The notes: a model not told the origin generated them from the sequence alone. A stretch of DNA of 64,000 bases from Desulfitibacter sp. BRH_c19 (GCA_001515945.1 LOER01000036.1:1-64000), one strand, 5' to 3'. Shown: positions 18,248 to 26,876, numbered from the stretch's first letter. Numbers and translations are program-made.

Positions 18248-19996
18248 ATGAAAACTATTAAAGAAAATTCAAGAGGATTATTTAACCTAGATATTGATTT
18301 TAGTAAATTTTTAATAATTATCGCTGTAGTAATTGGTACTGCAGGGGGATTATTTGCAGTTTTTTTTCAGATGATGATTGGTTGGGCTAATCAGGGGTTT
18401 CATGGAGCAAGCAGGAGCTTATTCGGTTTTCTGCCTGGTAACTGGTGGCTAGTGGTTGTCCCAAGTTTAGCTGGAATTATCGTGGGACCATTAGTTTATT
18501 TTTTTGCCCGCGAGGCTAAAGGTCATGGAGTACCTGAAGTTATGGAGGCTGTTGCTTTAAAAGGCGGCCGAATGAGGATGAGAGTGATTTTTGTAAAAGC
18601 AATTGCCTCTGCATCATCCATTGGTGCAGGTGCTTCCGTGGGACGGGAAGGACCCATTGTTCAAATGGGTTCAGGGATTGGTTCAGTTATGGGCCAGCGT
18701 TTTAAGTTAAATGAAGAAAAGATTAAAACCTGTGTGGCATGCGGTGCAGCTGCTGGCATCTCAGCCACCTTTAATGCACCAATTGCCGGTGTTCTTTTTG
18801 CCCAGGAAGTAATACTAGGTAGATTTGCCTCGGCTACATTTATCCCTATTGTTATTTCTTCGGTAACTGCCTCGGTTATTGCACAAATGTTCATGGGCGA
18901 TGTTCCTGCTTTTTTTGTACACGCATATTCTTTGAATCACCCACTTGAATTAATTCTATATTCTTTGTTAGGTGTTTTGGCGGCAATTTCTGCAGTATTA
19001 TTTGTTAAAGTTTTATATAAAACTGAGGATATCATTGATGAAGTAAAAATACTTCCTGAATGGTCAAAACCTGTTTTCGGGGGAATTGTGATTGGAATGA
19101 TTGGACTTAAGTTTCCTCAGATCCTTGGGGTTGGATATGAAACAATAGAAGCTGTTTTTCGCGGGGAAATATTGCTGATAACCTTAATTGCCCTGGTGTT
19201 TGTTAAAATTATAGCTACATCTTTAACTCTCGGCTCAGGTTTTTCCGGAGGAGTTTTTGCTCCGTCTTTATTTATTGGAGCTACTTTGGGAGGTGCTTTT
19301 GGTCTGATAGTACAACAGGTGTTTCCCGGAATATCAATAGACTCTGGTGCTTATGCCATTGTTGGTATGGGAGCTGTTGTAGCCGGAGCAACTCAGGCAC
19401 CCATTACAGCTATTCTAATCATATTTGAAATGACTCGGGATTACCGAATTATTCTCCCGTTAATGATAGCTGTTGTATTTAGCACCTTGATTTTCTCTTA
19501 CTTGAGTAAGGATTCTATTTATACCAAAAAATTATCACGTCGAGGCGTTAATCTCCACTTAGGGAAAGATATCAATATTATGAAGAGAATTCGAGTCAAG
19601 GAAGTAATGTCCAGTCCTGTTGAAGTTGTTCAGGATACTGATAAGGTTGGCGATGTGATTAAGAAGATGCATAATAGCAAGCATAATGGATTTCCTGTGA
19701 TGAATTTAGCAGGAGAATTAACCGGAATTATTGCACTGCATGATATTAGAGAAGCACCTGTAAAAGGAATTATGGAAATGCCTGTACTAAGTCTAATGAA
19801 CCGCAAGCTTATTGTTACTAACCCCGATGAGACACTTGACGATGTCTTTAAAAAACTTGGATTGCATGAAATTGGACATTTGCCTGTAGTTGCTGGTGAT
19901 AACCCTAAAAAACTGTTAGGTATTATTACCAGAAGTGATATTGTTAAAGCTTATGATAAAAAACTACTTACTACAAAAGAAATAGAGACAGCTTAG
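18248..19996 (+). CDS. ClC-family chloride channel/antiporter with CBS pair
   Basis: A 582-aa protein. The ClC membrane domain (about 20-430) has the anion-site motifs SIGAGASVGREGPIV, where Glu134 is the gating glutamate, and GSGFSGGVFAPSLF. Two CBS domains (about 445-575), which often sense adenine nucleotides, form the cytoplasmic tail. The gene stands alone, with a short GGGG directly before the ATG. Whether it is a channel or a Cl-/H+ exchanger cannot be told from sequence. Confidence 0.88.
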   Translation: MKTIKENSRGLFNLDIDFSKFLIIIAVVIGTAGGLFAVFFQMMIGWANQGFHGASRSLFGFLPGNWWLVVVPSLAGIIVGPLVYFFAREAKGHGVPEVMEAVALKGGRMRMRVIFVKAIASASSIGAGASVGREGPIVQMGSGIGSVMGQRFKLNEEKIKTCVACGAAAGISATFNAPIAGVLFAQEVILGRFASATFIPIVISSVTASVIAQMFMGDVPAFFVHAYSLNHPLELILYSLLGVLAAISAVLFVKVLYKTEDIIDEVKILPEWSKPVFGGIVIGMIGLKFPQILGVGYETIEAVFRGEILLITLIALVFVKIIATSLTLGSGFSGGVFAPSLFIGATLGGAFGLIVQQVFPGISIDSGAYAIVGMGAVVAGATQAPITAILIIFEMTRDYRIILPLMIAVVFSTLIFSYLSKDSIYTKKLSRRGVNLHLGKDINIMKRIRVKEVMSSPVEVVQDTDKVGDVIKKMHNSKHNGFPVMNLAGELTGIIALHDIREAPVKGIMEMPVLSLMNRKLIVTNPDETLDDVFKKLGLHEIGHLPVVAGDNPKKLLGIITRSDIVKAYDKKLLTTKEIETA

Positions 19997-20122
19997 AGTT
20001 ATATATAGTGTTTGTAGCTATTAGCAAAAAGCAGATTACTCTTATCTGTGAGAGGACATACCACAGTTGAAGGTAAAGTAAGTGTTTTGATATATTTGGC
20101 CATAAATTTAAGGAGGTTCACT

Positions 20123-20878
20123 ATGGACGACAAAAATACGACAAATTATAAATGAGGAAGTAAAGAGATCTCTACTAGTTTAGTAGATGAGAAAACCTAT
20201 ACCAACAAAGAAGATGCCGGGGGAGAAAGAAATGCATTGGATAGTCAAGAGAACCAATGGGAAGAAGCCTTTAAATGTACTGAAGGCATGTTTGGTAGTA
20301 AAGAAAGTTACTGTGCTAGAAAAGCTTTAGAAATCTTTAAAAGAGAAAAGTGTGAGTCTGTACTTGAATTAGGAGCTGGACAGGGAAGGGATACCATCTT
20401 TTTTATTAAAAATGGTTTAAGGGTAGATGCACTAGATTATAGTACTAAAGCCCTTGATACTATAGATAATAGAGCAAGACAGTTCAATTTATCAAGTAAT
20501 GTTAACACTTTGCGTTATGATATCAGAAAGCCTTTGCCGTTTGATGACAACACTTTTGATGCATGTTATTCACATATGTTGTATTGTATGGCCTTGAGTA
20601 CTGAAGAGCTGAAATTTTTATCAAATGAGATTCAGAGAGTATTAAAACCTAATGCTTTTAACATATATACTGTGAGAAACACTACTGATAAGCATTACAA
20701 AGTGGGGGCTCATAGAGGCGAGAGTATGTATCAAGCAGGAGATTTCATAGTTCATTTTTTTGACAAAGCTAAAATTAAAGATTTATCAGAAGGCTATGAA
20801 ATAGTTGAAATAGAAGACTTTGAAGAAGGTGATCTTCCTAGAAAACTATACTTTGTTGCAATTAGGAAAAAAGCTTAG
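20123..20878 (+). CDS. SAM-dependent methyltransferase, candidate selenoprotein (Sec at codon 11)
   Basis: The class I methyltransferase part is clear: LELGAGQGRDTIFF (SAM motif I) and ALDYS (motif II), 213 aa from a TTG at 20237. The same frame continues upstream without a break, except for one TGA at 20153-20155, to an ATG at 20123 that has a strong AAGGAGG 7 bases before it. Read as selenocysteine the protein is 251 aa and begins MDDKNTTNYK-U-GSKEIS. A hairpin suited to a bacterial SECIS follows the TGA. The alternative is a 10-codon leader peptide and translation from TTG 20237, which has only GGGGGAG at a longer spacing. The methyl acceptor is unknown. Confidence 0.6.
20156..20187 (+). 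promoter_or_regulatory. SECIS-like hairpin after in-frame TGA
   Basis: TCTACTA (20171-20177) pairs perfectly with TAGTAGA (20181-20187) around the loop GTT. The loop begins with G and lies 22 bases after the TGA. A 4-16 bp stem, a small loop with an early G, and 16-37 bases from UGA to loop are the published features of bacterial SECIS elements, and all three fit. Confidence 0.55.
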
Positions 20879-20888
20879 TAGGTCCGGT

Positions 20889-21115
20889 TTAAAGTTTGAA
20901 CTCATAAACCTTCTTGGATAGGTTTATGGCCAACTTAGCATATTCTGGATCCTTCTCGAATAAAATAGGGTAAAATTCTTTAATCATAGCGATATATGGA
21001 CCCTGATTGTGCCACTACATATTCACTATCTTTAAGGAATTCACGATTGTCTTGGCAACTGCCCGTGCATCATTCCAAAACTATCTAGTCTCTTTTTGTA
21101 AAGGTAAAATAATAC
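20889..21115 (-). pseudogene. Decayed gene fragment, C-terminal end of an unknown protein
   Basis: On the minus strand a protein-like frame reads DARAVAKTIVNSLKIVNM, stop, WHNQGPYIAMIKEFYPILFE and on to a TAA at 20889. Two TAG codons interrupt it, each where CAG (Gln) would be a one-base change, and no start is found. The family is not recognised. Apart from this, 20879-21204 holds nothing else I can identify. Confidence 0.45.
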
Positions 21116-21209
21116 TCATCTTAGATGGATTAGCAGCAATCTGCTAGAAGAAGCATCTTGACATAAACAGGTTATATACAATAGAATTATGGCAAACAGA
21201 ATATTAAAC

Positions 21210-21392
21210 AAACGGGTGAATGGGTTGGAAAATGGTACTTGTACCGACCGACGGGGCAAGGGTCTAATAGACTTGAAACTCTCAGGTGTTACCTTGCTAG
21301 GTGACGGAGACCATCTCAGGACGTACCTCTGGAGAGACTTGCATTGCAGGCGCCGAAGGATTAATTCTCTCAGGCAGAAGGACAGGGGAAGA
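21210..21392 (+). promoter_or_regulatory. Tandem glycine riboswitch
   Basis: The second aptamer (about 21320-21392) is textbook: GGAGAGACTT, GCGCCGAAGG, CTCTCAGGCAGAAGGACAGG, with P1 formed by CCTCTG (21326-21331) and CAGGGG (21383-21388). The first (about 21210-21312) is more divergent: CCGACGGGGCAAG, AACTCTCAGGT, a 6-bp GTTACC/GGTGAC hairpin, then GGAGACC. The tandem layout is that of cooperative or leader-linked glycine riboswitches. It controls the glycolate-oxidase-like operon at 21588. Confidence 0.88.
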
Positions 21393-21438
21393 GCAAAAAA
21401 TGTATACAATATACAGATATTGTTGTTTTGCTTTTTTT
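21392..21438 (+). terminator. First terminator-like hairpin after the glycine riboswitch
   Basis: AGCAAAA (21392-21398) pairs with TTTTGCT (21426-21432), with an inner hairpin CAATAT-ACAG-ATATTG (21407-21422), followed by a T-run. Its 5' arm begins right where the second aptamer P1 ends, so it could be the switching element. Confidence 0.5.
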
Positions 21439-21460
21439 ACATTTGTCTTTAATTCAGAGG

Positions 21461-21492
21461 TCAAGGTTTTTAACCTTGATTTTTTGTTTTTT
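21461..21492 (+). terminator. Intrinsic terminator in the riboswitch leader
   Basis: TCAAGGTT (21461-21468) pairs with AACCTTGA (21472-21479) and is followed by T6-G-T6. This is the strongest terminator in the leader and lies between the aptamers and the first gene, so it must be prevented or bypassed for operon expression. Bases 21493-21585 hold only the ribosome binding site GGGGGAGG. Confidence 0.75.
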
Positions 21493-21587
21493 AAAAGCTT
21501 TCCAGGTATAGTGAATGCAGGGGGGAGAGTTAACTCAACATCTGTGTTTACGTTTGGAAATTTAGAGATTGAAAAGGGGGAGGCAAA

Positions 21588-22841
21588 ATGAACGAAGGAT
21601 TTATTACCCAGTTGATGAATATTTCGGAAGAAGACCAAGTTGAGAAAGTTCATGGTAATGTGGTATTTTTCCCTTATGATACTGGGGAAGTTAGTGCCGT
21701 GTTGAAGCTAGCTTATGAAAATGGAATCCAGATTTTTGTCCAGCAAAAGCCAGGTAATCGTGTAGAGCAACACTCTGGAAAGCTAGTAATTAATCTGGCT
21801 AAAATGGATACGTATTTTGAAATAGACAAAGAAAACTTAACAGCATCAGTCCATACTGGAATTACTCTGGACAGGTTTCAATCCAAACTTCTTGAGGAAG
21901 GCTTATACTTCCCACCTGTTTCTATTTGGGATTACGATGCTTTTGTGGCAACAGCCATTGCTACTAATGCTGTTGGTATTAACTCAGGAAAGTATGGAAG
22001 ATGGAGAGAGTATGTAGTTGGTATGGAGGCTGTCTTATCATCAGGAGAACTAATTGAGCTTGGGGGTAAAATTATTAAATATGTTTCAGGACTTGATCTA
22101 ATGAGCCTTTTTATAGGGTCTCAAAACCAGTTAGGGATTGTTTCAAAAGTGACAGTTCGTTTGCTTCCAAAACCAGAGGCAAAAAGGCTTCTTGTTTGTA
22201 GGTTTGCTTCTCTAGCTGATGCGGTAGCTGCTACTGATAGCCTAACACAAAGAGGATTAGCCCCAGCTCGTAATGAAATACTTTCCCCTAAGATAGCAGA
22301 CAAAATGGAGTTTTCCGGTAAAAGTAGTGGTCAGTTTGTAGTCTTAACTGAGGTAGAGGGGTTTTATGAATCACTAAGTCGTCAAGTGGCAGAAATAGAG
22401 GTAGCTTACAAAAAATTTGCTATTGAAACTGCTACAATAATTGAACACGAGGATCAGATTTATAGGATTTGGCAGAAATATTTTGATGCTGCTGATAGCT
22501 ATAAAAGCAATTCATATTATAATATTACAATTCTTCCTTCTGAGCTTCCAAGCTTAATGGGAACCCTGGAGAAGACTAAGAACGATTTGGATATAGACTT
22601 TGAAGCAATAATTCATACGAGCATTGGTAATATTGAGTTGTTTGTTGATATTCATGATATTGATAAACTAGAGGAGTTTAAGGATTCTTTAATGAAGGTT
22701 GTGCTTTTACTTGCTGGTAAAGTGGCTAGTAAAAAGATTGGAGTTGGTTCACATATCTCAACAACTGAGAAATTGGAAGAGGGCTTACGTGTTTTGTTTG
22801 ATCCGAAACAGATATTGGCAGGCAAGGGAGGTGGACAATAA
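21588..22841 (+). CDS. FAD-linked oxidase subunit, GlcE/GlcD-like
   Basis: A 417-aa protein of the FAD-linked oxidase (PCMH/VAO) family. The N-terminal FAD domain (about 20-200) includes KPGNRVEQHSGKLVINLAKM, the YGRWREYVVGMEAVLSSGE region and GLDLMSLFIGSQNQLGIVSKV. The C-terminal domain is typical of glycolate/lactate oxidases. It is more divergent than the next gene and lies where GlcE usually is. The three-gene unit resembles glycolate oxidase GlcDEF; D-lactate or another 2-hydroxyacid remains possible. Confidence 0.75.
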   Translation: MNEGFITQLMNISEEDQVEKVHGNVVFFPYDTGEVSAVLKLAYENGIQIFVQQKPGNRVEQHSGKLVINLAKMDTYFEIDKENLTASVHTGITLDRFQSKLLEEGLYFPPVSIWDYDAFVATAIATNAVGINSGKYGRWREYVVGMEAVLSSGELIELGGKIIKYVSGLDLMSLFIGSQNQLGIVSKVTVRLLPKPEAKRLLVCRFASLADAVAATDSLTQRGLAPARNEILSPKIADKMEFSGKSSGQFVVLTEVEGFYESLSRQVAEIEVAYKKFAIETATIIEHEDQIYRIWQKYFDAADSYKSNSYYNITILPSELPSLMGTLEKTKNDLDIDFEAIIHTSIGNIELFVDIHDIDKLEEFKDSLMKVVLLLAGKVASKKIGVGSHISTTEKLEEGLRVLFDPKQILAGKGGGQ

Positions 22842-24220
22842 TGCTCACATCAGCTGTTGTTGAAGAATTAAGAAGCATTGTAGGGGCTAAAAATACTTTA
22901 ACTGAAAAAGATGAATGTTTTGACTATGGGTATGATGCTACCCTAAAAGAGTATTCTGCTGATGCAGTTGTCTTCCCACGCAGTACAGAAGAGGTTGTGC
23001 AGATTATAAAACTAGCAAACAGGGAACAAATAGCGGTAATCTCAAGGGGAGCGGGAACAAACCTGAGTGGTGGCACAGTACCACATCAGGGGGGAGTAGT
23101 ATTAAATTTAACAAGAATGAATAGGGTTTTAGAAATAGATACCAAAAACAATTTGGCTGTAGTTGAGCCAGGAATTGTAAATAATGATTTTCAAGAGATC
23201 CTTGCACCTTATGGCTATTACTTTTCCCCTGACCCTGCTAGTATGAAGGTTTGTACTATTGGGGGGAATGTTGCCGAATGTGCAGGAGGGCCAAGGTGCT
23301 TAAAATACGGGGTGACCAGGGAATATATTCGAGGACTAGAGGTTGTATTGCCTTCGGGTGAGGTAGTGGTAACCGGAAGTAAAAACAGATTTACAAATGA
23401 TGGCTTCGACTTAACAAAATTAATGATAGCATCTGAGGGTATATTAGGTGTTTTTACGAAAATATTTGTAAGCATTACTCCAATGGGGGAAGCAAAAAAG
23501 ACGATGCTTTGTTCCTTTGATAAAATTGAGGATGCTAGTAAAACGGTTGCTAATATCATCGGTGAGGGGATTGTTCCTACTACACTAGAAATGATGGATA
23601 ATCTTCTTATCAATTGTGCTGAGGACCATACGAAAGTGGGTTTGCCTAGGGATGCTGCAGCCATTTTGTTGATAGAAGTGGATGGGTATAATGAGGATTT
23701 ACCCAGACAGGTAGAAACCATACGTGGGGTATGCAACAAAAATAATGTACGTGAATTCAAGGTTGCAGAATCTGCAGCAGAGGTTGATCAATTATGGGTT
23801 GCTAGAAGAACTGTAATAGGTGCAGTAGCACGGAGGAGACCGTCCTATTCAATGCAGGATGTTACTGTTCCAAGAAATCAAATGCCTGCAATCGTAAATA
23901 AAATAGTTGAAATCTCAGCTAAGTTTGATTTACCAATTGGTGTTCTAGCTCACGCAGGTGACGGAAACCTTCATCCTCTTGTCCTTTTTGATGAGCGTGA
24001 TAAGGTAGAAGTGGAAAAGGTCCATCAGGCAGAAGGTGAGATTTGTAAAGCAGCTCTTGAGCTTGGAGGTACTTTAAGTGGAGAGCATGGAATAGGTACT
24101 TTAAAACTACAGTATTTAGAGTGGGAGTTTTCCAAGGCTACTATTGATATTATGAAGGGAATTAAGAAGTTGTTTGATCCAAATAACATTTTAAACCCTG
24201 GAAAAGTAGTGGGGGTGTAG
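22841..24220 (+). CDS. glcD: Glycolate oxidase subunit GlcD-like
   Basis: FAD-linked 2-hydroxyacid dehydrogenase, 459 aa, full length. FAD-binding motifs are SRGAGTNLSGGTVP (near 67) and PASMKVCTIGGNVAECAGGP (near 133). The C-terminal substrate domain has HAGDGNLHPL (near 370) and SGEHGIG (near 407), whose histidines sit near the flavin. ATG overlaps the previous stop (TAATG). It oxidises glycolate to glyoxylate or a similar 2-hydroxyacid, passing electrons to the Fe-S subunit. Confidence 0.83.
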   Translation: MLTSAVVEELRSIVGAKNTLTEKDECFDYGYDATLKEYSADAVVFPRSTEEVVQIIKLANREQIAVISRGAGTNLSGGTVPHQGGVVLNLTRMNRVLEIDTKNNLAVVEPGIVNNDFQEILAPYGYYFSPDPASMKVCTIGGNVAECAGGPRCLKYGVTREYIRGLEVVLPSGEVVVTGSKNRFTNDGFDLTKLMIASEGILGVFTKIFVSITPMGEAKKTMLCSFDKIEDASKTVANIIGEGIVPTTLEMMDNLLINCAEDHTKVGLPRDAAAILLIEVDGYNEDLPRQVETIRGVCNKNNVREFKVAESAAEVDQLWVARRTVIGAVARRRPSYSMQDVTVPRNQMPAIVNKIVEISAKFDLPIGVLAHAGDGNLHPLVLFDERDKVEVEKVHQAEGEICKAALELGGTLSGEHGIGTLKLQYLEWEFSKATIDIMKGIKKLFDPNNILNPGKVVGV

Positions 24221-24222
24221 TT

Positions 24223-25464
24223 TTGAGCATATTAAATACAAAAGAGATATATGAAAAGTTAAATAGCTGTAATAAGTGTGGTTTTTGCCAGGCAACCTGC
24301 CGGGTGTACAAGGAGACACTAAATGAATTTAATTGTGCTAGAGGTAGAATTAAGCTTATAAAGGCTGTTGCAGATGGTGTTTTAGAACGGAATAGGTTTT
24401 ATGAGGATGCGATTAATAGTTGTACTTTATGCTTAGAATGTACCAAGACATGCCCTAGTGCTGTGCCAACGACACAATTAATATTGGCAGCCAGGCAGGA
24501 CTTAGCTCAGAAAAAAGGCTTGGGTTTTTCCAAAAGGATTGCGTTAAAAAGTGTTTTACCTAATAATTCTTTACGAAAGGTCTCCTTTAGTTCAGCTAAG
24601 ATGGTAAAAAACATGAAAAGATTCCATAAGTTTAGGGGTATTGATGTTGCTGGTATGCCAATTTCAGATGAGAGCTTTTTGGATATGGCACATAGAATTC
24701 CAAAGCTCCAAAATCCCAGACACAAGGTTGCATTCTTTGTAGGATGTATGCTCAACCATACTATGGCTGATACAGCATATAATCTTGTGAAAGTTCTTCA
24801 TGCAAATAACGTAGAGGTTGTTGTGCCAAAGGAACAGCGCTGTTGTGGGACCCCACAGCATGTATATGGTGATCTTGGTACAGTTTCTGCCTTGGCAAAG
24901 CATAATATTGATTTGTTCAATAAGCTAGAGGTTGATGCTATTATTATAGGTTGTGCATCTTGTGGTGGCATGCTAAAAACCTATGGTGATCATCTTCAGA
25001 CTAACGTGGACTTAAACGAAGAAGCTAAGAAATTTTCATCAAAAGTTAAAGATATTAATGAATACCTAGTTGATGAATTAAAAATTGATTTATCATTGAT
25101 GCAGGGTATATATTGTAAAGTCACTTATCATGATCCATGTCATTTAGTACGTGCTCAGAGTGTGAATGCACAACCAAGAAAAATATTAAAAGAGTTACCG
25201 GGAGTAGAATATAGTGAAATGCATAATGCTAGTAATTGTTGTGGAGCTGCAGGCATGTTCCAAGGCTATTTTCCTGAGATAGCTGTTCCTATTACTCAAA
25301 AAAAGATAGATGATATAATAAAAACTGGTGCAGATACAGTAATTACATCATGTCCAGCTTGTAAAAATAGGATTCAAGGCAGTTTAAATCTTGGTGGCCA
25401 CAAGCATAAAGTCCTTCACATTGTAGATTTACTTGCTAAAGCCTATGAATTGGAAAAGGGTTAG
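24223..25464 (+). CDS. glcF: Glycolate oxidase iron-sulfur subunit GlcF-like
   Basis: A 413-aa protein with two 4Fe-4S motifs at the N-terminus (CNKCGFCQATC and CTLCLECTKTCP, about 15-75). Two CCG domains (CCGTPQHVYG near 205, CCGAAGMFQG near 343) of the kind that bind non-cubane clusters in heterodisulfide-reductase-like proteins are also present. It takes electrons from GlcD/E toward the membrane pool or a flavoprotein. TTG start, 2 bases after glcD. Confidence 0.85.
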   Translation: MSILNTKEIYEKLNSCNKCGFCQATCRVYKETLNEFNCARGRIKLIKAVADGVLERNRFYEDAINSCTLCLECTKTCPSAVPTTQLILAARQDLAQKKGLGFSKRIALKSVLPNNSLRKVSFSSAKMVKNMKRFHKFRGIDVAGMPISDESFLDMAHRIPKLQNPRHKVAFFVGCMLNHTMADTAYNLVKVLHANNVEVVVPKEQRCCGTPQHVYGDLGTVSALAKHNIDLFNKLEVDAIIIGCASCGGMLKTYGDHLQTNVDLNEEAKKFSSKVKDINEYLVDELKIDLSLMQGIYCKVTYHDPCHLVRAQSVNAQPRKILKELPGVEYSEMHNASNCCGAAGMFQGYFPEIAVPITQKKIDDIIKTGADTVITSCPACKNRIQGSLNLGGHKHKVLHIVDLLAKAYELEKG

Positions 25465-25544
25465 AACAGATACGGTAATTACTAAATCATACTAATTATA
25501 AATAGACTTAGTAGGGCCTCAATTAAGCATAAATAATAGTGAAT

Positions 25545-25582
25545 AATCAGGCTAATTTCTATTTAGGCCTGATTTTTTATTT
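25545..25582 (+). terminator. Terminator of the glc operon
   Basis: AATCAGGC (25545-25552) pairs with GCCTGATT (25567-25574), followed by a T-rich tract. Confidence 0.8.
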
Positions 25583-25608
25583 ATAAGCAACTCGCATTAA
25601 CCAATAAT

Positions 25609-25968
25609 TTATTTCCTTGCTATTCCAGCCAATGTCCCATGGTACCTATACCTATCAGAATTATGGGAATTAACTAGTGCATAGCCTTTAGAATCCGCTC
25701 CAGTAACAATAGATATGTGGGCAATTTCTCCTTTTTCTTCGTAAGCTATATAATCTCCTGCTAGCAGTCTATAGGAAGCTTCAAGGACCTTATCATAAGG
25801 TCCTTGGGCAATGATAGATGCCTTTTTATTATTCAAACATATAGTCAATAAAAAATTCATAAAAAATTCTAATTTTAAGGTAGGAAGATTGTAGCTTTCC
25901 CCGAATGCCTTAATGTAATGGTTGTTTAATGTACATAATGTGCGAGAAAAGTAAACTCGTTCAGCCAA
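25609..25968 (-). pseudogene. Amidase-like (papain-fold) fragment
   Basis: The C-terminal 50 residues (AGDYIAYEEKGEIAHISIVT, then GYALVNSHNSDRYR) match the histidine half of putative amidase domains, which follow the pattern GDLIAY...HVAIVTG...LVNQHTTDR. The catalytic DCTNF half expected at the N-terminus is missing, and the first 40 residues are unlike the family. The apparent TTG start lies in a repeat element (25959-26035), so the gene looks cut off by it. It could also be a short stand-alone protein of unknown role. Confidence 0.5.
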
Positions 25969-26035
25969 AGCTGAACATCGGGGAATCAGATGGAGACTCT
26001 ACTCCACCTGATTTAGAGCCCACTTCAATAACGCA
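25959..26035. repeat. Hairpin repeat element, related copy
   Basis: GTTCAG-CCAAAG-CTGAAC (25959-25976) is followed by a longer hairpin, AATCAG-A-TGGAG / CTCCA-C-CTGATT (25984-26013), then TAGAGCCCACTTCAAT. A GTTCAG/CTGAAC hairpin, ACTCCA-CTGA and TAGAGC-ACTTCA recur in the same order at about 50449-50522, so both belong to one dispersed family. Confidence 0.55.
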
Positions 26036-26071
26036 TATAGAATATTATGGATAAATCAGGAGGTAGATTCA

Positions 26072-26518
26072 ATGAAAAAGAAGGGCGCTTTTTTCATGAT
26101 TATTTTACTAACGATTCTATTAATAATAAGTGGATGTGGGGGAAATAATGTTGATGTTCTGATACCTGAAGAGCCCGAATTATCCTCATTAGAATTAGCC
26201 GAAATGATTAGTGGTGAGTCGAAAACCTCTACACATCAATATGCAAAAGTGGAAACTACAGATAGAGGAATCGGGTGCGCTAAATGCCATGATGGAGTGG
26301 AATTTGCTGATAAAGCTGAATATACAGATCTGGAGTTTCAACCACCTCATCAAACAGGAATTAGTTGCCAAGCATGTCATACTGGATTTGGAAAAACAAC
26401 TATGGAGTCAGGTTTAGCTCAGTGACCTTTTATTAGTGAACCAACTGAAGCAGGTGCTGGTGCTACACTCCAGCTGAATGGTGGATCATTATTGGAGGCA
26501 TTGCTGCTTCAACACTAA
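26072..26518 (+). pseudogene. CXXCH-containing lipoprotein, broken near its C-terminus
   Basis: The intact part (26072-26425, 117 aa) has a lipoprotein signal (ISGC lipobox, Cys22) and two haem c motifs, CAKCH and CQACH, so it would be a small lipid-anchored dihaem cytochrome or haem-chaperone-like protein. AGGAGG precedes the ATG. After the TGA the same frame continues PFISEPTEAGAGA. A one-base frame change then leads into PAEWWIIIGGIAASTLIYSG, a credible membrane anchor. A stop and a shift are thus both needed to restore a full gene. The short form might still be functional. Confidence 0.6.
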
Positions 26519-26552
26519 TTTATAGCGGGGTGTAAAATATCTTTCTTTACTA

Positions 26553-26590
26553 CAATAATAAAGCTGTCAAATTAGGTAGCTTTATTATTG
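26553..26590. terminator. Hairpin after the cytochrome lipoprotein
   Basis: CAATAATAAAGCT (26553-26565) pairs with AGCTTTATTATTG (26578-26590). The 3' arm is T-rich, giving a probable terminator in either direction. Confidence 0.55.
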
Positions 26591-26870
26591 TTGTACAGGA
26601 GTCACTAATATTTGCGGTAGATAAAAACTTTTTAGAATTTGATGTCTATTCTATAGGAGTGCTTGTTTAAAAGCGGAATATTACGGGGAATACCCCAATA
26701 AGTACAATTATAGGTAAAGGATTCTATAGTGACTATGTCGAATTTTTAAGAAATTGTTCTAATTTTAGTAAATCCGCAAAGTATTTAATACTTCACTAGT
26801 GTCTAAGACCTGGTGATTTCAAAAAAAGTTATAGATTAAAAAATAATTAAGGTAGTTAAGGAGGTTAGAC
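26591..26870. other. Intergenic stretch before the chemotaxis receptor
   Basis: No gene, riboswitch core or repeat is recognised. AAGGAGG at the right edge is the ribosome binding site of the receptor gene. Confidence 0.4.
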
Positions 26871-26876
26871 AAAAAG

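Noticed and set aside
20123-20155. A 10-codon leader peptide as an independent small gene
   Set aside because: The frame continues into the methyltransferase and a SECIS-like hairpin follows, so selenocysteine readthrough explains it better; kept as the alternative.
21189-21591. Open frames on both strands between 21189 and 21653
   Set aside because: They lie across the glycine riboswitch and its terminators, have no ribosome binding sites, and their translations are low-complexity or stop inside structured RNA.
26423-26425. TGA of the CXXCH lipoprotein gene read as selenocysteine
   Set aside because: A separate frame change is also needed to reach the membrane helix downstream, and no compact hairpin with a G-bearing loop follows at the right distance.
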